The notes under the pieces: model-generated | Databases searched by the model: none | Told to the model about the DNA's origin: nothing | Seen by the model: only the letters and a program-made list of their open reading frames with translations | Program-made: the position numbers and the translations under genes | In this document: piece after piece, positions 26,708-35,829 of the stretch | Layout: each line of letters begins with the position of its first letter | Numbering within the stretch: the stretch's first letter is position 1 | Assembly (NCBI GenBank): GCA_028282325.1 | Contig: JANQID010000034.1 | Location: 1 to 64,000 of the forward strand | DNA length: 64,000 nt | Direction of reading: 5' to 3' | Source of the DNA: Chloroflexaceae bacterium | GTDB lineage: Bacteria > Chloroflexota > Chloroflexia > Chloroflexales > Chloroflexaceae

Positions 26708-27676
26708 TTAAGGCTGCTCTTGAGCGAGAGTGGCGGCCTTGCCGAGCGGAAACCAGAACGAGACGATGAAGCCGACCAGAATGTGCTGCAAATTGAGCAG
26801 CAGGAAGAGGGCGGAAACGCTCAGCGCCTGTTCCTGCGAGTAACCGTAGGGCAGCATCACCGCGATCAACGCTGCGTCGCGTACGCCAACGCCGGAGATT
26901 GAGATCGGCAGGACTTGCAGGACGGCGATGAGCGCGGAAATGCCCACAACCACGTAGAGCGGAATATAGACATCGAGTGCAACAAACAACAGCCAGAGTC
27001 GATAGAACGTGAATCCTGCCGATATGAGTGAAGCGATTGTAATGCTGAAAACGAGACGCGGGTTAAGGGTCAGGGTCGAGAGTTGATCGTTCCAGCGTTG
27101 CAGCGAAGTCTGCAAGCGTTTTGGCAGCACAATAGGCAATGCCTGGGTGAGCATCCATTCCCGCGGTCCGCGCACTGCGAGTACGGCGGTGAGTATGATC
27201 AGTCCGATGCCCATCGCGATGACGAGCGCAGTCTGGAGTTCACGACTCGGCAAAAGGCTTCCCAGGGCGAAAATGCCGAGCGTTCCTAGCACCGACATCA
27301 CGATCAGATCGAACAGTCGATCCAGGACGACGCTGAGCATGGCTGGAGCGAGCGGCTGCCCGCGATCGCGCAAATACCACGCTTTGACCAGATCGCCCGC
27401 TTGCCCCGGCGTTGTTGCGCCGAGAAAGATGCCGACAATGTACAGCCCGACTGCGGTTGTCAGCGGCAGATCAAGATCCATCTCGCGTAGCAGCCGTTGC
27501 CAGCGCCAGGCTTTGATCACCAGGAACGGCGGCAAGAGCAAGAGCGACAAAATAATCGGCCAGAGATGCGCGCCGAGTAGGATGGTATAAAGTTTGCTCA
27601 GATCGCTGTTGATCAGAAACACCGCCAGCAACGTCGGTCCGAGCAGTCGTAGCAGCCAGGGCAAATATTTTTTCAT
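26708..27676 (-). CDS. lysylphosphatidylglycerol synthase TM region / flippase-like protein (UPF0104)
   Basis: 322 residues, about 8 membrane helices. The family pattern is clear: KAWRWQRLLRE after the second helix, then IFLGATTPGQAGDLVKAWYLRDRG, SVVLDRLFDL and a late PISISGVGVRDAAL. These proteins resemble the membrane half of MprF without the aminoacyl-transfer domain, and are thought to move lipid-linked intermediates. Start is ATG 27676 at the first helix. Third gene of a glycosylation run on the minus strand. Confidence 0.85.
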   Translation of the reverse strand: MKKYLPWLLRLLGPTLLAVFLINSDLSKLYTILLGAHLWPIILSLLLLPPFLVIKAWRWQRLLREMDLDLPLTTAVGLYIVGIFLGATTPGQAGDLVKAWYLRDRGQPLAPAMLSVVLDRLFDLIVMSVLGTLGIFALGSLLPSRELQTALVIAMGIGLIILTAVLAVRGPREWMLTQALPIVLPKRLQTSLQRWNDQLSTLTLNPRLVFSITIASLISAGFTFYRLWLLFVALDVYIPLYVVVGISALIAVLQVLPISISGVGVRDAALIAVMLPYGYSQEQALSVSALFLLLNLQHILVGFIVSFWFPLGKAATLAQEQP

Positions 27677-27756
27677 ACGTACTTTCGATAATTCAACAAG
27701 CCTCGATGTGTCCGATCCGCAAACTGAGGCTCTGGGCAACGGCCTTGCCGCGATCT

Positions 27757-28686
27757 TCAAGATTCGAGTCGACTCGAGCGTAGCGCGGCGATTTGTTCAG
27801 CCAGCAGACCAAACATAAAGATAATGATGCCGCCGACGAAGAGTCCCAAGGCTGAATTCGGGATATAGAACCGAAACGGATCGGTGATCAAAAATGAAAC
27901 CAGAAACGACAACACCGCTAGGAGTTCCATCCCTAGCGCCACCGGAAAATAAACTCGCAGCGGCGCAAAGAGTGAAATCATACGCAAGATGATCAGGCCG
28001 AACTTGATGCCGTTGCGAAACAGCTTCTGCCGGCTTTGCCCGCCCTGGCGGCGCTGCCCCTTAATGTCAACGAAGCCGACGCTGTAACCAGCTTTGGCAA
28101 AAGCCAGCGTGCTGGTTGTAGGATACGAATAGCGATTGGGAAGCAGATGAATAAACTCCATCACGACAGCCCGCCGCATTGCTCGATACCCGCTGGTCAG
28201 ATCGCGCACCGGCGTTTCGACCAGATAGCTGCCCAGGTTGTCTAGCATACCGTTGCCGATTCGCCTGACCAGCGTATCTCCCTGAGTGTCGCGGGTGCGC
28301 GCCCCAACCACCAGATCGAAACCTTCGGCCATTGCACCGAGTATCTGTGGAATGAAGATCGGGTCCATCTGGCCATCGGCGTCCATCAGCAAGATAACTT
28401 CGCCGGACGCATTGCGAATGCCGGTTTTGACGGCTGCGCCGTTGCCTTTGTTGACCGCGTGTCGAGCGACATGCGCCCCCGCCGACCGAGCCCGTTCGGC
28501 GGTGTCGTCGCCGGAGGCGTCGTCAACGACCAGGATCTCGGCGTCCGGCAAGTATGATCGTATGGCTTGGACAACCCTGGCGATTCCGTGGGCTTCGTTG
28601 TATGCTGGAATCACTACTGTCACCGTGAAGGGGTAGACAGCTTCCTGCGGCGGCAATTGATAATCCAGCGCCAGTTCGTTGCTCAT
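27757..28686 (-). CDS. GT2 glycosyltransferase, dolichol/polyprenyl-phosphate mannosyltransferase-like
   Basis: 309 residues. A GT-A catalytic domain (about 15-235) has VVIPAYNEAHGI, LVVDDASGDDT and the metal-binding DADGQMDP. Two C-terminal membrane helices follow (about 240-300), as in DPM1/GtrB-type enzymes that load a sugar on a polyprenyl phosphate. AAGGA lies before ATG 28686. The upstream GT39-like gene ends 20 bp away and could use the lipid-linked sugar it makes. Confidence 0.9.
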   Translation of the reverse strand: MSNELALDYQLPPQEAVYPFTVTVVIPAYNEAHGIARVVQAIRSYLPDAEILVVDDASGDDTAERARSAGAHVARHAVNKGNGAAVKTGIRNASGEVILLMDADGQMDPIFIPQILGAMAEGFDLVVGARTRDTQGDTLVRRIGNGMLDNLGSYLVETPVRDLTSGYRAMRRAVVMEFIHLLPNRYSYPTTSTLAFAKAGYSVGFVDIKGQRRQGGQSRQKLFRNGIKFGLIILRMISLFAPLRVYFPVALGMELLAVLSFLVSFLITDPFRFYIPNSALGLFVGGIIIFMFGLLAEQIAALRSSRLES

Positions 28687-28705
28687 TGTAAGTCCTTGCG
28701 TTCGT

Positions 28706-30895
28706 TCATTTTACTTCAACTGTCCGTACCATTACGCTCAGTAGCCGCACGTCAGCGCTGGCGGGGTCTTGCCGCGCTGGAATGAATGTCGGCGCTTCGA
28801 GTCTCAGCACAAGCTTTTCCTGACCGGCGAGCTCGGCGGGAACATTCAGCCAGTAGATATGCCATTGCCCGCCGGCAACCTGAAACGACCGGGTGTTTCC
28901 ATTGCTGAACGTAACGCGGAGCGGCGCGCCTTCCGGCAAGCCGCTGGCCATCGTCAGGCCGATCATGTTGCCCGGTGCGAGCGGTTCCGGCAGCGGCAGA
29001 ACGATCTGTCCGCGGTCATACATCCAACGGTAAGTCTGCATCTCGCCGCTTGGCAGAGTTACCGTCTCGCCGAGCGAAAAGCCCTGGAGATAGCCAATAT
29101 CGAGGCCGTCTCCCAGCATGAGCCGTTCGATGGGCGCGGGGCGCAACCATTTGAGCGCCAGCGCTTGCACGTCTTCACCGGCATGCATTTCGGCGAACGT
29201 GAAATAGTAGCTGGCTAGATCATCTTTATCTTGGGAGCGGGTAATCTCACCGCGCACCATATCGGCGCGATAAACCCGGCGATCACCGAGCGCTTGCCAG
29301 GCTTCGTCGTAGCGTCCTTGCGCGATCAACACCAACGCCAGATCGATCCGTCCGTCGATAAATACGGGGTGCGCATCAACCATCTGTTGGAACTCGCGCA
29401 GAGCGGTTGGCAGATCATTCGCTGCGTAGGCTTGCGCCCCCCTGGCGTGATGACGCTCGCGCTGCAATCCCTGCGCAATAATATGCGGATAGTCGCGGTA
29501 GGTGCAGAAAATGGCCAGAAATCCGCCGATCAAGCCAACTGCGAGCAATCCGTTGAGCCAGTGTCGGCGGAGCGTGCGCCCTATCTCGGAGATTGAAGCG
29601 ATCGTCCATGATCCGTAGAGCGCCAGAAGCAGCCAGAGCGGCAGCAGGTAACGCGGCTCGACGTGCAAGAGCATTACGGTAAAGATGGTATAAGCTATCC
29701 ATCCCAACGCTAGCCAGCGGAACGCGCCCTCGCGCAGAGGCATTGCCAGAGCTGCCAGACTGCTCAGGGTAAAGCCGAACCAGAGTAGATCGCCTGACAC
29801 GCCCAACGGCCAGAGTTCGCGCAGCGGTCGTGTATAGAAGCTGATCTTTACCAGAAAGTCCTCGATGAATTGAGCCTTCCAGATATGCTGGAAGTGGGGC
29901 CAGAAATTGCCGGTAAACCGTCCCGGATCTTCGCGCGTGATCCGTGCCAGTTCGCTGTAGACGAAGGGTTGCCGCTCGGATTGTTCCATCTCTGCCAGAA
30001 TGCGTTTGCCGCTCTCGATGCCGTCCGGGTGCAACCCGATCCAGAGGTTTACCGGGCCGAGGGTGTCGATCGGAATGAATGCGCCGTAGACCAGATAGTT
30101 GCGCATAGTCCACGGTCCGATCACCAGCATCATAGCGACGCCGAAGATGATCGACAATCGGATGAATCGGCCAATCCAGGCGCGCCGAGGCTGCCCGGAT
30201 TCCCGATTTTTGTGCAACGTTGTCAGCAATATGAAGAGGAAAACAAACACCGAAGCGTAGAGCGCCGGTGAGCGCGTGAGCGCCGCCAGCCCCAATGCAA
30301 TGCCGGACGCGGCCAGCCAGGGCCATGTTTGTGCGTCGCGCCAGCGGATGAGTAACCACATATGGGTCAGCAAACAAAACAGAAACAGGGGCTCGCTGAG
30401 AATCAAGGCTGGCAGCTCGACGAAGGGGAACCAGATGGCCAGCAGCGCTGCAAAAATCAGCCCGGCGTGGGCATTGAACAGGCGGCGTGCCAGGTCATAG
30501 CCCATCGGGATCATCAACAGACTCAGCCCGATCTGCACCGCGCGAATGAGCGGAACGCCTAGCGAAGTATCGCCAATGGCGATGCTCGCCCGCAACAGCG
30601 CGGCGAACACGAACACGTGCAACGGTGGGCGGATCAGCCAGGAGTCATCGAGATACGCACCGGTAACGGCAAAGTGCAATGCACGGCGGTAATAATCACC
30701 GTCATCCGCCGCCGACAACCGTGGATCGATCGCGTTGACCGACGTAAACCAGAGGCGCAAAGCCAGGCCGATGATGACCAGGGCGGTGAGATATAGGGCG
30801 GTGCGTGAGATGTGCGGCAGGACGAACGCCTTTGGGCGTATCTGCTGAGACGCCGCAACCTCACGCGCCTTCATCGCATCCGAAGTCGAGTGCAT
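28706..30895 (-). CDS. GT39/ArnT-like membrane glycosyltransferase with extra C-terminal domain
   Basis: 729 residues with a GT-C fold: an N-terminal helix, an acidic loop carrying AADDGDYYRRA (the catalytic-type Asp pair), and about 11 membrane helices to about residue 470. A TPR-like stretch follows (about 490-570: FQQMVDAHPVFIDGRIDLALVLIAQGRYDEAWQAL), then a beta-rich C-terminal domain of about 130 residues. PMT_2/ArnT enzymes move a sugar from a polyprenyl-phosphate donor onto protein or lipid outside the membrane. Paired with a GT2 that could make the donor. Confidence 0.82.
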   Translation of the reverse strand: MHSTSDAMKAREVAASQQIRPKAFVLPHISRTALYLTALVIIGLALRLWFTSVNAIDPRLSAADDGDYYRRALHFAVTGAYLDDSWLIRPPLHVFVFAALLRASIAIGDTSLGVPLIRAVQIGLSLLMIPMGYDLARRLFNAHAGLIFAALLAIWFPFVELPALILSEPLFLFCLLTHMWLLIRWRDAQTWPWLAASGIALGLAALTRSPALYASVFVFLFILLTTLHKNRESGQPRRAWIGRFIRLSIIFGVAMMLVIGPWTMRNYLVYGAFIPIDTLGPVNLWIGLHPDGIESGKRILAEMEQSERQPFVYSELARITREDPGRFTGNFWPHFQHIWKAQFIEDFLVKISFYTRPLRELWPLGVSGDLLWFGFTLSSLAALAMPLREGAFRWLALGWIAYTIFTVMLLHVEPRYLLPLWLLLALYGSWTIASISEIGRTLRRHWLNGLLAVGLIGGFLAIFCTYRDYPHIIAQGLQRERHHARGAQAYAANDLPTALREFQQMVDAHPVFIDGRIDLALVLIAQGRYDEAWQALGDRRVYRADMVRGEITRSQDKDDLASYYFTFAEMHAGEDVQALALKWLRPAPIERLMLGDGLDIGYLQGFSLGETVTLPSGEMQTYRWMYDRGQIVLPLPEPLAPGNMIGLTMASGLPEGAPLRVTFSNGNTRSFQVAGGQWHIYWLNVPAELAGQEKLVLRLEAPTFIPARQDPASADVRLLSVMVRTVEVK

Positions 30896-30941
30896 ACAGT
30901 TATGCTACGCATCCCTACATAACATAGTGGCATTCCGCTTT

Positions 30942-32186
30942 CTACAGGCTCCCAGGAACCGGAAAGCGCGCACACATCTCGCGCACCTCGTCGGCGATGC
31001 GCTGGTGAAGCGTTTCGTCGCCAACATTGTGTACGACCTGCGTGATCCAATCAGCGATGCGTTGCATCTCGGCGACGCCCATTTCGCGGGTCGTCAACGC
31101 TGGCGTGCCAAGGCGAATGCCGCTTGTTTTCATCGGCGGTTGCGGGTCGTTGGGAATGGCGTTCTTGTTGACGGTAATGTGGGCTCGATCCAACGCCTTC
31201 TGCGCTTGCGCCCCGGTGATGCCCAGCGATGTCAGGTCCGCCAGCATTAGGTGGTTGTCTGTGCCGCCGCTAATTAACGTGATGCCGTTTTGGGTCAACG
31301 CTTCGGCCAGCACGCTGGCGTTCTCGCGAATACGCCGCGCGTACTCCTTGAAATCGGGACGCAGCGCTTCGCCGAAAGCCACGGCCTTGCCGGCGATCAC
31401 ATGCATCAGCGGGCCGCCCTGAGTGCCGGGGAATACGCTGCTATTCAGTTGCTTGCCGAATTCGGCGTCGGCCATAATCATCCCCCCACGGGGACCACGC
31501 AACGTCTTATGGGTCGTGGTTGTCACTACGTGGGCGTAGCCGACCGGCGTGGGATGTTCTCCGGCGGCGACCAGCCCGGCGGTGTGGGCGATGTCGGCCA
31601 GCAATAGCGCGTCAACCTCGTCGGCGATGGCTCGTAGGCGATCGAAATGAATGGTGCGAGGATAGGCGCTGGCTCCCGATGTGATCAGCTTGGGCCGCAC
31701 GTTGCGAGCGATGCGGGCCACCTCGTCATAATCGATCTGACCGGTTGCGGGATCTACGCCATAGAAGCGGACGTTGTACCACTTACCGCTGAAATTCACC
31801 GGGCTGCCGTGGGTCAGGTGTCCACCGTGATCCAGGCGCATGCCCAGAATCGTGTCACCGGGCTGGAGCAAGGCGGTGAACACCGCGATGTTAGCCTGGG
31901 CGCCGCTGTGGGGCTGAACGTTCGCCATTTGTGCCCCGAACAGTTTCAGCGCACGATCGATCGCGAGCTGCTCGATGACGTCAACATACTCGCAACCGCC
32001 GTAATATCGCTTGCCGGGCAATCCCTCGGCGTACTTGTTCGTCAACACCGATCCCTGGGCTTCCAACACGGCGGGGCTGGTGTAGTTCTCGCTCGCGATC
32101 AACTCCAGTCCGTCGCGTTGACGGCGAGCCTCGTTCTCAATCGCGGCGGCCGCCTCCGGATCGGTGCGTCGTAGCATATCAAGCAT
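30942..32186 (-). CDS. glyA: serine hydroxymethyltransferase
   Basis: 414 residues. PLP-dependent interconversion of serine and glycine with tetrahydrofolate. Visible motifs: [20 protein letters not shown], the YYGGCEYVD substrate loop, and [14 protein letters not shown] with the Schiff-base Lys. Start is ATG 32186; the GGAGG within ATGGAGGTCTATACT just upstream is its ribosome site. Supplies glycine for the betaine methyltransferase in principle; not linked in position. Confidence 0.96.
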   Translation of the reverse strand: MLDMLRRTDPEAAAAIENEARRQRDGLELIASENYTSPAVLEAQGSVLTNKYAEGLPGKRYYGGCEYVDVIEQLAIDRALKLFGAQMANVQPHSGAQANIAVFTALLQPGDTILGMRLDHGGHLTHGSPVNFSGKWYNVRFYGVDPATGQIDYDEVARIARNVRPKLITSGASAYPRTIHFDRLRAIADEVDALLLADIAHTAGLVAAGEHPTPVGYAHVVTTTTHKTLRGPRGGMIMADAEFGKQLNSSVFPGTQGGPLMHVIAGKAVAFGEALRPDFKEYARRIRENASVLAEALTQNGITLISGGTDNHLMLADLTSLGITGAQAQKALDRAHITVNKNAIPNDPQPPMKTSGIRLGTPALTTREMGVAEMQRIADWITQVVHNVGDETLHQRIADEVREMCARFPVPGSL

Positions 32187-32283
32187 AGTATAGACCTCCA
32201 TATGCAAAAGCGATGCAATCTGACAGGCATAGAACGCAAGTAAGCGCAATGTCGTATCGAAACAGCGCGCATACCTGAAGCGG

Positions 32284-33228
32284 TTAGTAGCCTGCCGCCT
32301 TATCAACCACATTTCGCAGCGGGCGCCGCTGCATATAACGATTCAAGTTATCGAGAAACAGATCAACCATACGCAGGCGCATATGTGACGAGAGCGCCGT
32401 TGTGTGGGGAGTGATCACGACATTGGGCAATGACCAGAACGGACTATCCGGGGGTAGTGGCTCGGTCGTAAAGGTATCGAGTGCAGCGCCGGCAATGCGT
32501 CCCTCTTGCAGCGCCGAGAGTAACGCCGCTTCGTCAAGCACGGCGCCGCGTGCGACATTGATCACATACGCCGTCGGACGTAGCGCACGGATCGCGGCTT
32601 CATCGAACATGCCGCGCGTCTCCGGCGTAAGCGGCGTCACAAGGACAACGTAGTCGGCGTTTGGTAACAATGCGCGCCACTCGTCGGCGCCAACGACGTG
32701 CTCAACGCCAGGCATAGGATGCGGCGTGCGGCGACTGCCCCAGATGTGCATGCCGAATGCTGCCGCCCGTTCGGCAATTGCCCGGCCAATTCCGCCGAGG
32801 CCAATAATCAACAGCGTAGCATCCATCAACTCCTGGCGAGGCATGTGCGGCGACCAGCGATGTTCATCCTGGGCCGCGCGGAATGCCGCGAAGTTAGTAG
32901 CGTGATAGAGCATAAATGTAAGCACAAACTCGGCGATGGAGATAGCGTGCGTGCCAGCGCCATTGGTGAAAAGCACGTCACGCTCGTAGAGTTCGGGCGT
33001 GAGCAGATGTTCAACGCCGGCGCTCGGCGTATGCACCCAGCGTAACCTTGGGGCGATGCGAAATACTTGGTCGAAGCCGGGTTGAGCCGACCACCAGCGG
33101 AAATATGCTTCGGCATCGCTGGCGTCACTATCAACCGCGCCTTCCGGATCAATATGCACGACCTGGATATCGGCCGGCAAACGCGGCTCGACATCATCAA
33201 CAAGCTCGGTGGCAAGAAGTAGTTTCAT
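32284..33228 (-). CDS. D-isomer-specific 2-hydroxyacid dehydrogenase
   Basis: 314 residues. NAD-binding [11 protein letters not shown] at about 139-149. The catalytic Arg is in [11 protein letters not shown], the Glu in [14 protein letters not shown] and the His in VVITPHTTA, so the R/E/H triad is intact. The substrate is not predictable; the N-terminal domain is unlike SerA and PdxB and looks like the GhrA-type. Ends 98 bp before the glyA start. Confidence 0.88.
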   Translation of the reverse strand: MKLLLATELVDDVEPRLPADIQVVHIDPEGAVDSDASDAEAYFRWWSAQPGFDQVFRIAPRLRWVHTPSAGVEHLLTPELYERDVLFTNGAGTHAISIAEFVLTFMLYHATNFAAFRAAQDEHRWSPHMPRQELMDATLLIIGLGGIGRAIAERAAAFGMHIWGSRRTPHPMPGVEHVVGADEWRALLPNADYVVLVTPLTPETRGMFDEAAIRALRPTAYVINVARGAVLDEAALLSALQEGRIAGAALDTFTTEPLPPDSPFWSLPNVVITPHTTALSSHMRLRMVDLFLDNLNRYMQRRPLRNVVDKAAGY

Positions 33229-33245
33229 AGTTAGCACAGATGCAT

Positions 33246-33287
33246 ATCGCCAGGGGAGCAACCTCCGGTGCCCGCCCCCCTGGCGAT
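33246..33287 (-). terminator. hairpin after the UPF0173 hydrolase gene
   Basis: An 11-bp perfect stem (33246-33256 with 33277-33287), 20-base loop, between the UPF0173 stop and the dehydrogenase start. No clear T-run. Confidence 0.5.
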
Positions 33288-33324
33288 GATAATGTTTCGT
33301 TGGTTCGCAAAAACCTGCGTCGCG

Positions 33325-34056
33325 CTACATAACCGATTCGCCTGGCTGCAACGCGATGACTTCGGTATCAACGTTAAACTCTTCACACGATTCAACTAGT
33401 TGCTCGGGCGTTCCACGCAGGATTGGAAACGTTCCAAAATGCTCTGGGATGGCATATCTCGAGCGAATAAGCTTGAGCGCATACGCCGCCTGGCGCGGAT
33501 CCATCGTAAAGTAATCGCCGATTGGCAGGATCGTGAGATCGGGCTGATACAAATCGCCGATGATTAGCATATCATAGGTCGCAGACGTATCGCCGGTATG
33601 ATAGATTGTAAATCCGTTCGAGAAGCGCAGCACATACCCAGCGGGATCGCCCATTGGGATGATCTGACCATTTTCATACAAGGTGCTGCTATGTCGAGCG
33701 TCGGTCATCGTCGCCTGAACGCCGACAACCTCGATTGTACCGCCCTTGTTAAATCCGATGATTCGATCTTCGGCGATACCTTTGCTTTGCAACCAGGGTC
33801 CCAGGTCGAACTGACATACAATTTGCGCTTGTGTATCGGCAGCCAGTGTCGCCAGATCGTTGACGTGATCGAAGTGACCATGAGTTAAAAAGATAACGTC
33901 CAATGATTCACGGGCTTTTGCTTTCCATTCATCGGGACAGGCGGGATTCGTATCTACCCAGGCGTCAATTAATAGCCGTCGTCCTTCGGGTGTGACAATG
34001 TGAAAAGAGCCGTGTCCTAGCCAGCTAATCGTCGTATTTTTGCCGATCTTTGACAC
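33325..34056 (-). CDS. UPF0173 metal-dependent hydrolase (metallo-beta-lactamase fold)
   Basis: 243 residues. Metal site H-G-H-F-D-H at 59-64, N-terminal ISWLGHGSFHI, IYHTGDTS and a C-terminal IPEHFGTFP. Typical of the YtkL/UPF0173 group, whose substrate is not settled. The start is GTG 34056, because AGGAGG sits 7 bases upstream; the frame continues upstream without family sequence. Confidence 0.9.
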   Translation of the reverse strand: MSKIGKNTTISWLGHGSFHIVTPEGRRLLIDAWVDTNPACPDEWKAKARESLDVIFLTHGHFDHVNDLATLAADTQAQIVCQFDLGPWLQSKGIAEDRIIGFNKGGTIEVVGVQATMTDARHSSTLYENGQIIPMGDPAGYVLRFSNGFTIYHTGDTSATYDMLIIGDLYQPDLTILPIGDYFTMDPRQAAYALKLIRSRYAIPEHFGTFPILRGTPEQLVESCEEFNVDTEVIALQPGESVM

Positions 34057-34086
34057 TGTGAACCTCCTAGACTTTGGCGAGTATAG

Positions 34087-34527
34087 TCGTATGCCGGCAT
34101 TCTGGCGGGTCACTGCCGTCAGCCGCTACGTCTTCGCACTGATGTCGCGCTCATCGGTCTAGCGATCAACGTCGGAGCATTTATAACACTTGGATCGTTG
34201 GTAAGCGGCGGCGTTTCACTTATTCGCCGCAAGAGCACAACCCAACTGGCGCGTGAAAGCATTGCCAGCGACGAGGTTGGACGAGCATCTCTCAGCACTG
34301 GTTTGCGCAGCGCCGTCGGGTCGCTGTTGCCTTTCTCAATGTCCCTGGCGAGCATTCGTGCTGCCGAACGGATCATCGGTCAATCGGCGTTCGCAGATCA
34401 CGAGAGCATCAGTTGGACACGTGCAATCGCTACGACCGCAATCTTCACAGGGCTGACGGCAAGCGCCGTCAGTCGGATTGCTGGCTGGGTCTCTCGAGAT
34501 ACCAAAGAGTCGCTGCGCTCAGTATAG
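34087..34527 (+). other. possible hypothetical membrane protein or decayed gene
   Basis: Open frame from about 34087 to a stop at 34525-34527. It reads DVALIGLAINVGAFITLGSL (a membrane helix) and then a soluble stretch with RASLSTGLRSAVGSLLPF. There is no ATG/GTG start or ribosome site in this frame before the helix. An ATG at 34091 in another frame reads MPAFWRVTAVSRYVFAL and ends at 34161; joining the two needs one frameshift near 34135-34141. It could therefore be a broken gene. No family recognised. The rest of the region, to 34650, shows nothing. Confidence 0.35.
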
Positions 34528-34653
34528 CATAAGACAGATGCCTGTCGGTTGACGAGAGCGGATTGTTACCAAGACGTCAACGCATCAACGGATGAAGGGC
34601 TAGATTGTTAGCTCGGTGGCGCTGCAACCGCCGTATTTGACAGATGCGGTATA

Positions 34654-34756
34654 ATATACCCGTACAGGGTATATGCAAATTGAGCGATAACTATGCATAT
34701 ACTACTAATTTGACAATCTGATGGCTTTCTGTAGAATATACCCATACGGGGTATGT
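34654..34756 (+). promoter_or_regulatory. trxA promoter with two CsoR/CstR-type operators
   Basis: Operator 1 (34654-34674) is ATATACCC-N5-GGGTATAT, a perfect dyad. Operator 2 (34736-34756) is ATATACCC-N5-GGGTATGT with the same spacing. Operator 2 overlaps the -10 TAGAAT (34732-34737) of a promoter whose -35 is TTGACA (34710-34715). ACCC-N-GGGT dyads with A/T flanks are the known target type of CsoR/CstR repressors, and such a regulator is encoded 400 bp downstream. Confidence 0.75.
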
Positions 34757-34816
34757 AAACATACAAGCATATTGTCTTGGCTCCATACACACAAAGCGTT
34801 ATCCAAGGAGGTTATA

Positions 34817-35146
34817 ATGGTGAAGCCGGTTACCGTCAGCGATGCTGAGTTCGAGCAAAAGGTGCTTCAGTCCGATCATCCGGTTGTTGTTGATTTCTGG
34901 GCGCCCTGGTGTGGGCCTTGCCGGGTGATCGCTCCAATTATGGATAAGCTGGCCAATGAGTACGAAGGTCGGCTGACGATAGCCAAAGTGAACACCGACG
35001 ACGAGATTCAGTGGGCCAGCCGCCTGGGCATCCAGGGCATCCCGACGCTGATCGTCTTCAAAGGTGGCAAGGAAGTTGAGCGCCTGGTCGGTTCACGACC
35101 TGAAAGCGCCTACCGCACCATTTTTGATCGCGTCCTGGCGAGCTAA
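34817..35146 (+). CDS. trxA: thioredoxin
   Basis: 109 residues, standard thioredoxin length. The redox site is FWAPWCGPC with Cys 32 and Cys 35. The cis-Pro is in GIPTLIVFKGG. Reduces disulfides, and in this setting perhaps persulfides. AAGGAGG lies 5 bases before ATG 34817. Directly under the two CsoR/CstR-type operators, so its expression likely follows metal or sulfide stress. Confidence 0.95.
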   Translation: MVKPVTVSDAEFEQKVLQSDHPVVVDFWAPWCGPCRVIAPIMDKLANEYEGRLTIAKVNTDDEIQWASRLGIQGIPTLIVFKGGKEVERLVGSRPESAYRTIFDRVLAS

Positions 35147-35209
35147 CTCTCTTCCATTCATTGCGCGTACTGTGCCGGAAAAGCTGTACAGTACGCGCTT
35201 TCTACACCG

Positions 35210-35491
35210 ATGTCAGATACTGTTCGCTCTATTTCAGCGGCTTCTCGTGATGAAGTGCTTCTCCGGCTGCGGCGGATTGAGGGCCAGGTGCGTGGTATTC
35301 AGCGCATGGTTGAAGAAGGGCGCGACTGTCGCGATATCGTGATGCAGATCAACGCGACGAAGGCGGCCTTGTCAAGCGCCAACGCAATAGTGCTGGAGTG
35401 CTATGCGCGTAATTGTCTCGGTGACGTCGAACATTCGCCTGAAGAAGCTGTTACTGAATTGATCAATGTGATGTTGAAAGCGACGCGCTGA
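35210..35491 (+). CDS. CsoR/CstR family metal- or persulfide-sensing repressor
   Basis: 93 residues, all-helical DUF156 fold: LLRLRRIEGQVRGIQRMVEEGRDC. Cysteines at 40 and 69 have the 29-residue spacing of CsoR/CstR. The copper His that precedes the second Cys by four residues in CsoR is Tyr 65 here, and an extra Cys sits at 64. Lack of that His argues for a CstR-like persulfide sensor rather than a Cu(I) sensor. It follows trxA by 63 bp and overlaps the next gene as TGATG. Confidence 0.9.
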   Translation: MSDTVRSISAASRDEVLLRLRRIEGQVRGIQRMVEEGRDCRDIVMQINATKAALSSANAIVLECYARNCLGDVEHSPEEAVTELINVMLKATR

Positions 35492-35781
35492 TGCATGCCG
35501 ACTCTCTGCCGCCTTGCCGAACCAATGTAAGCGCTGAAGATCTGGCGCGTGAAGCTGATCGCTCAGTGTTGTACGGCGCAATACTCGCTGCGCAACGCCC
35601 GGGAGTACGGCTCAAGTCTGACGTTGCCGATGCGGCGCGCGCCCTTGCGCCGTACGTGCGAGCGTTTCTCGATGGCCGCGAAGACGCCGATGCAAGCTAT
35701 GCGCTTGAATATGCCTGCTCGTGCGGCGCTGAGGCATTTCTCCTGGCAAAGCGTGCATCGCGCGAGACAACACGGTCCTGA
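35491..35781 (+). CDS. small hypothetical protein coupled to the CsoR/CstR regulator
   Basis: 96 residues, start overlapping the regulator stop (TGATG), so probably made from the same mRNA. No family recognised. Cys residues at about 9 and in EYACSCGAEAF (about 78-88), no membrane helix. Its operon position and Cys pair suggest redox or sulfur handling; this is inference. Confidence 0.65.
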   Translation: MHADSLPPCRTNVSAEDLAREADRSVLYGAILAAQRPGVRLKSDVADAARALAPYVRAFLDGREDADASYALEYACSCGAEAFLLAKRASRETTRS

Positions 35782-35829
35782 GTCGCACAGCCGGTTTTTG
35801 CTTTTGCGTTCTGTCCGGCGCCCTCCGCT

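Noticed and set aside
29415-30377. A 320-codon open frame on the minus strand
   Set aside because: It is a frame-shifted shadow inside the GT39-like gene and shows no domain pattern.
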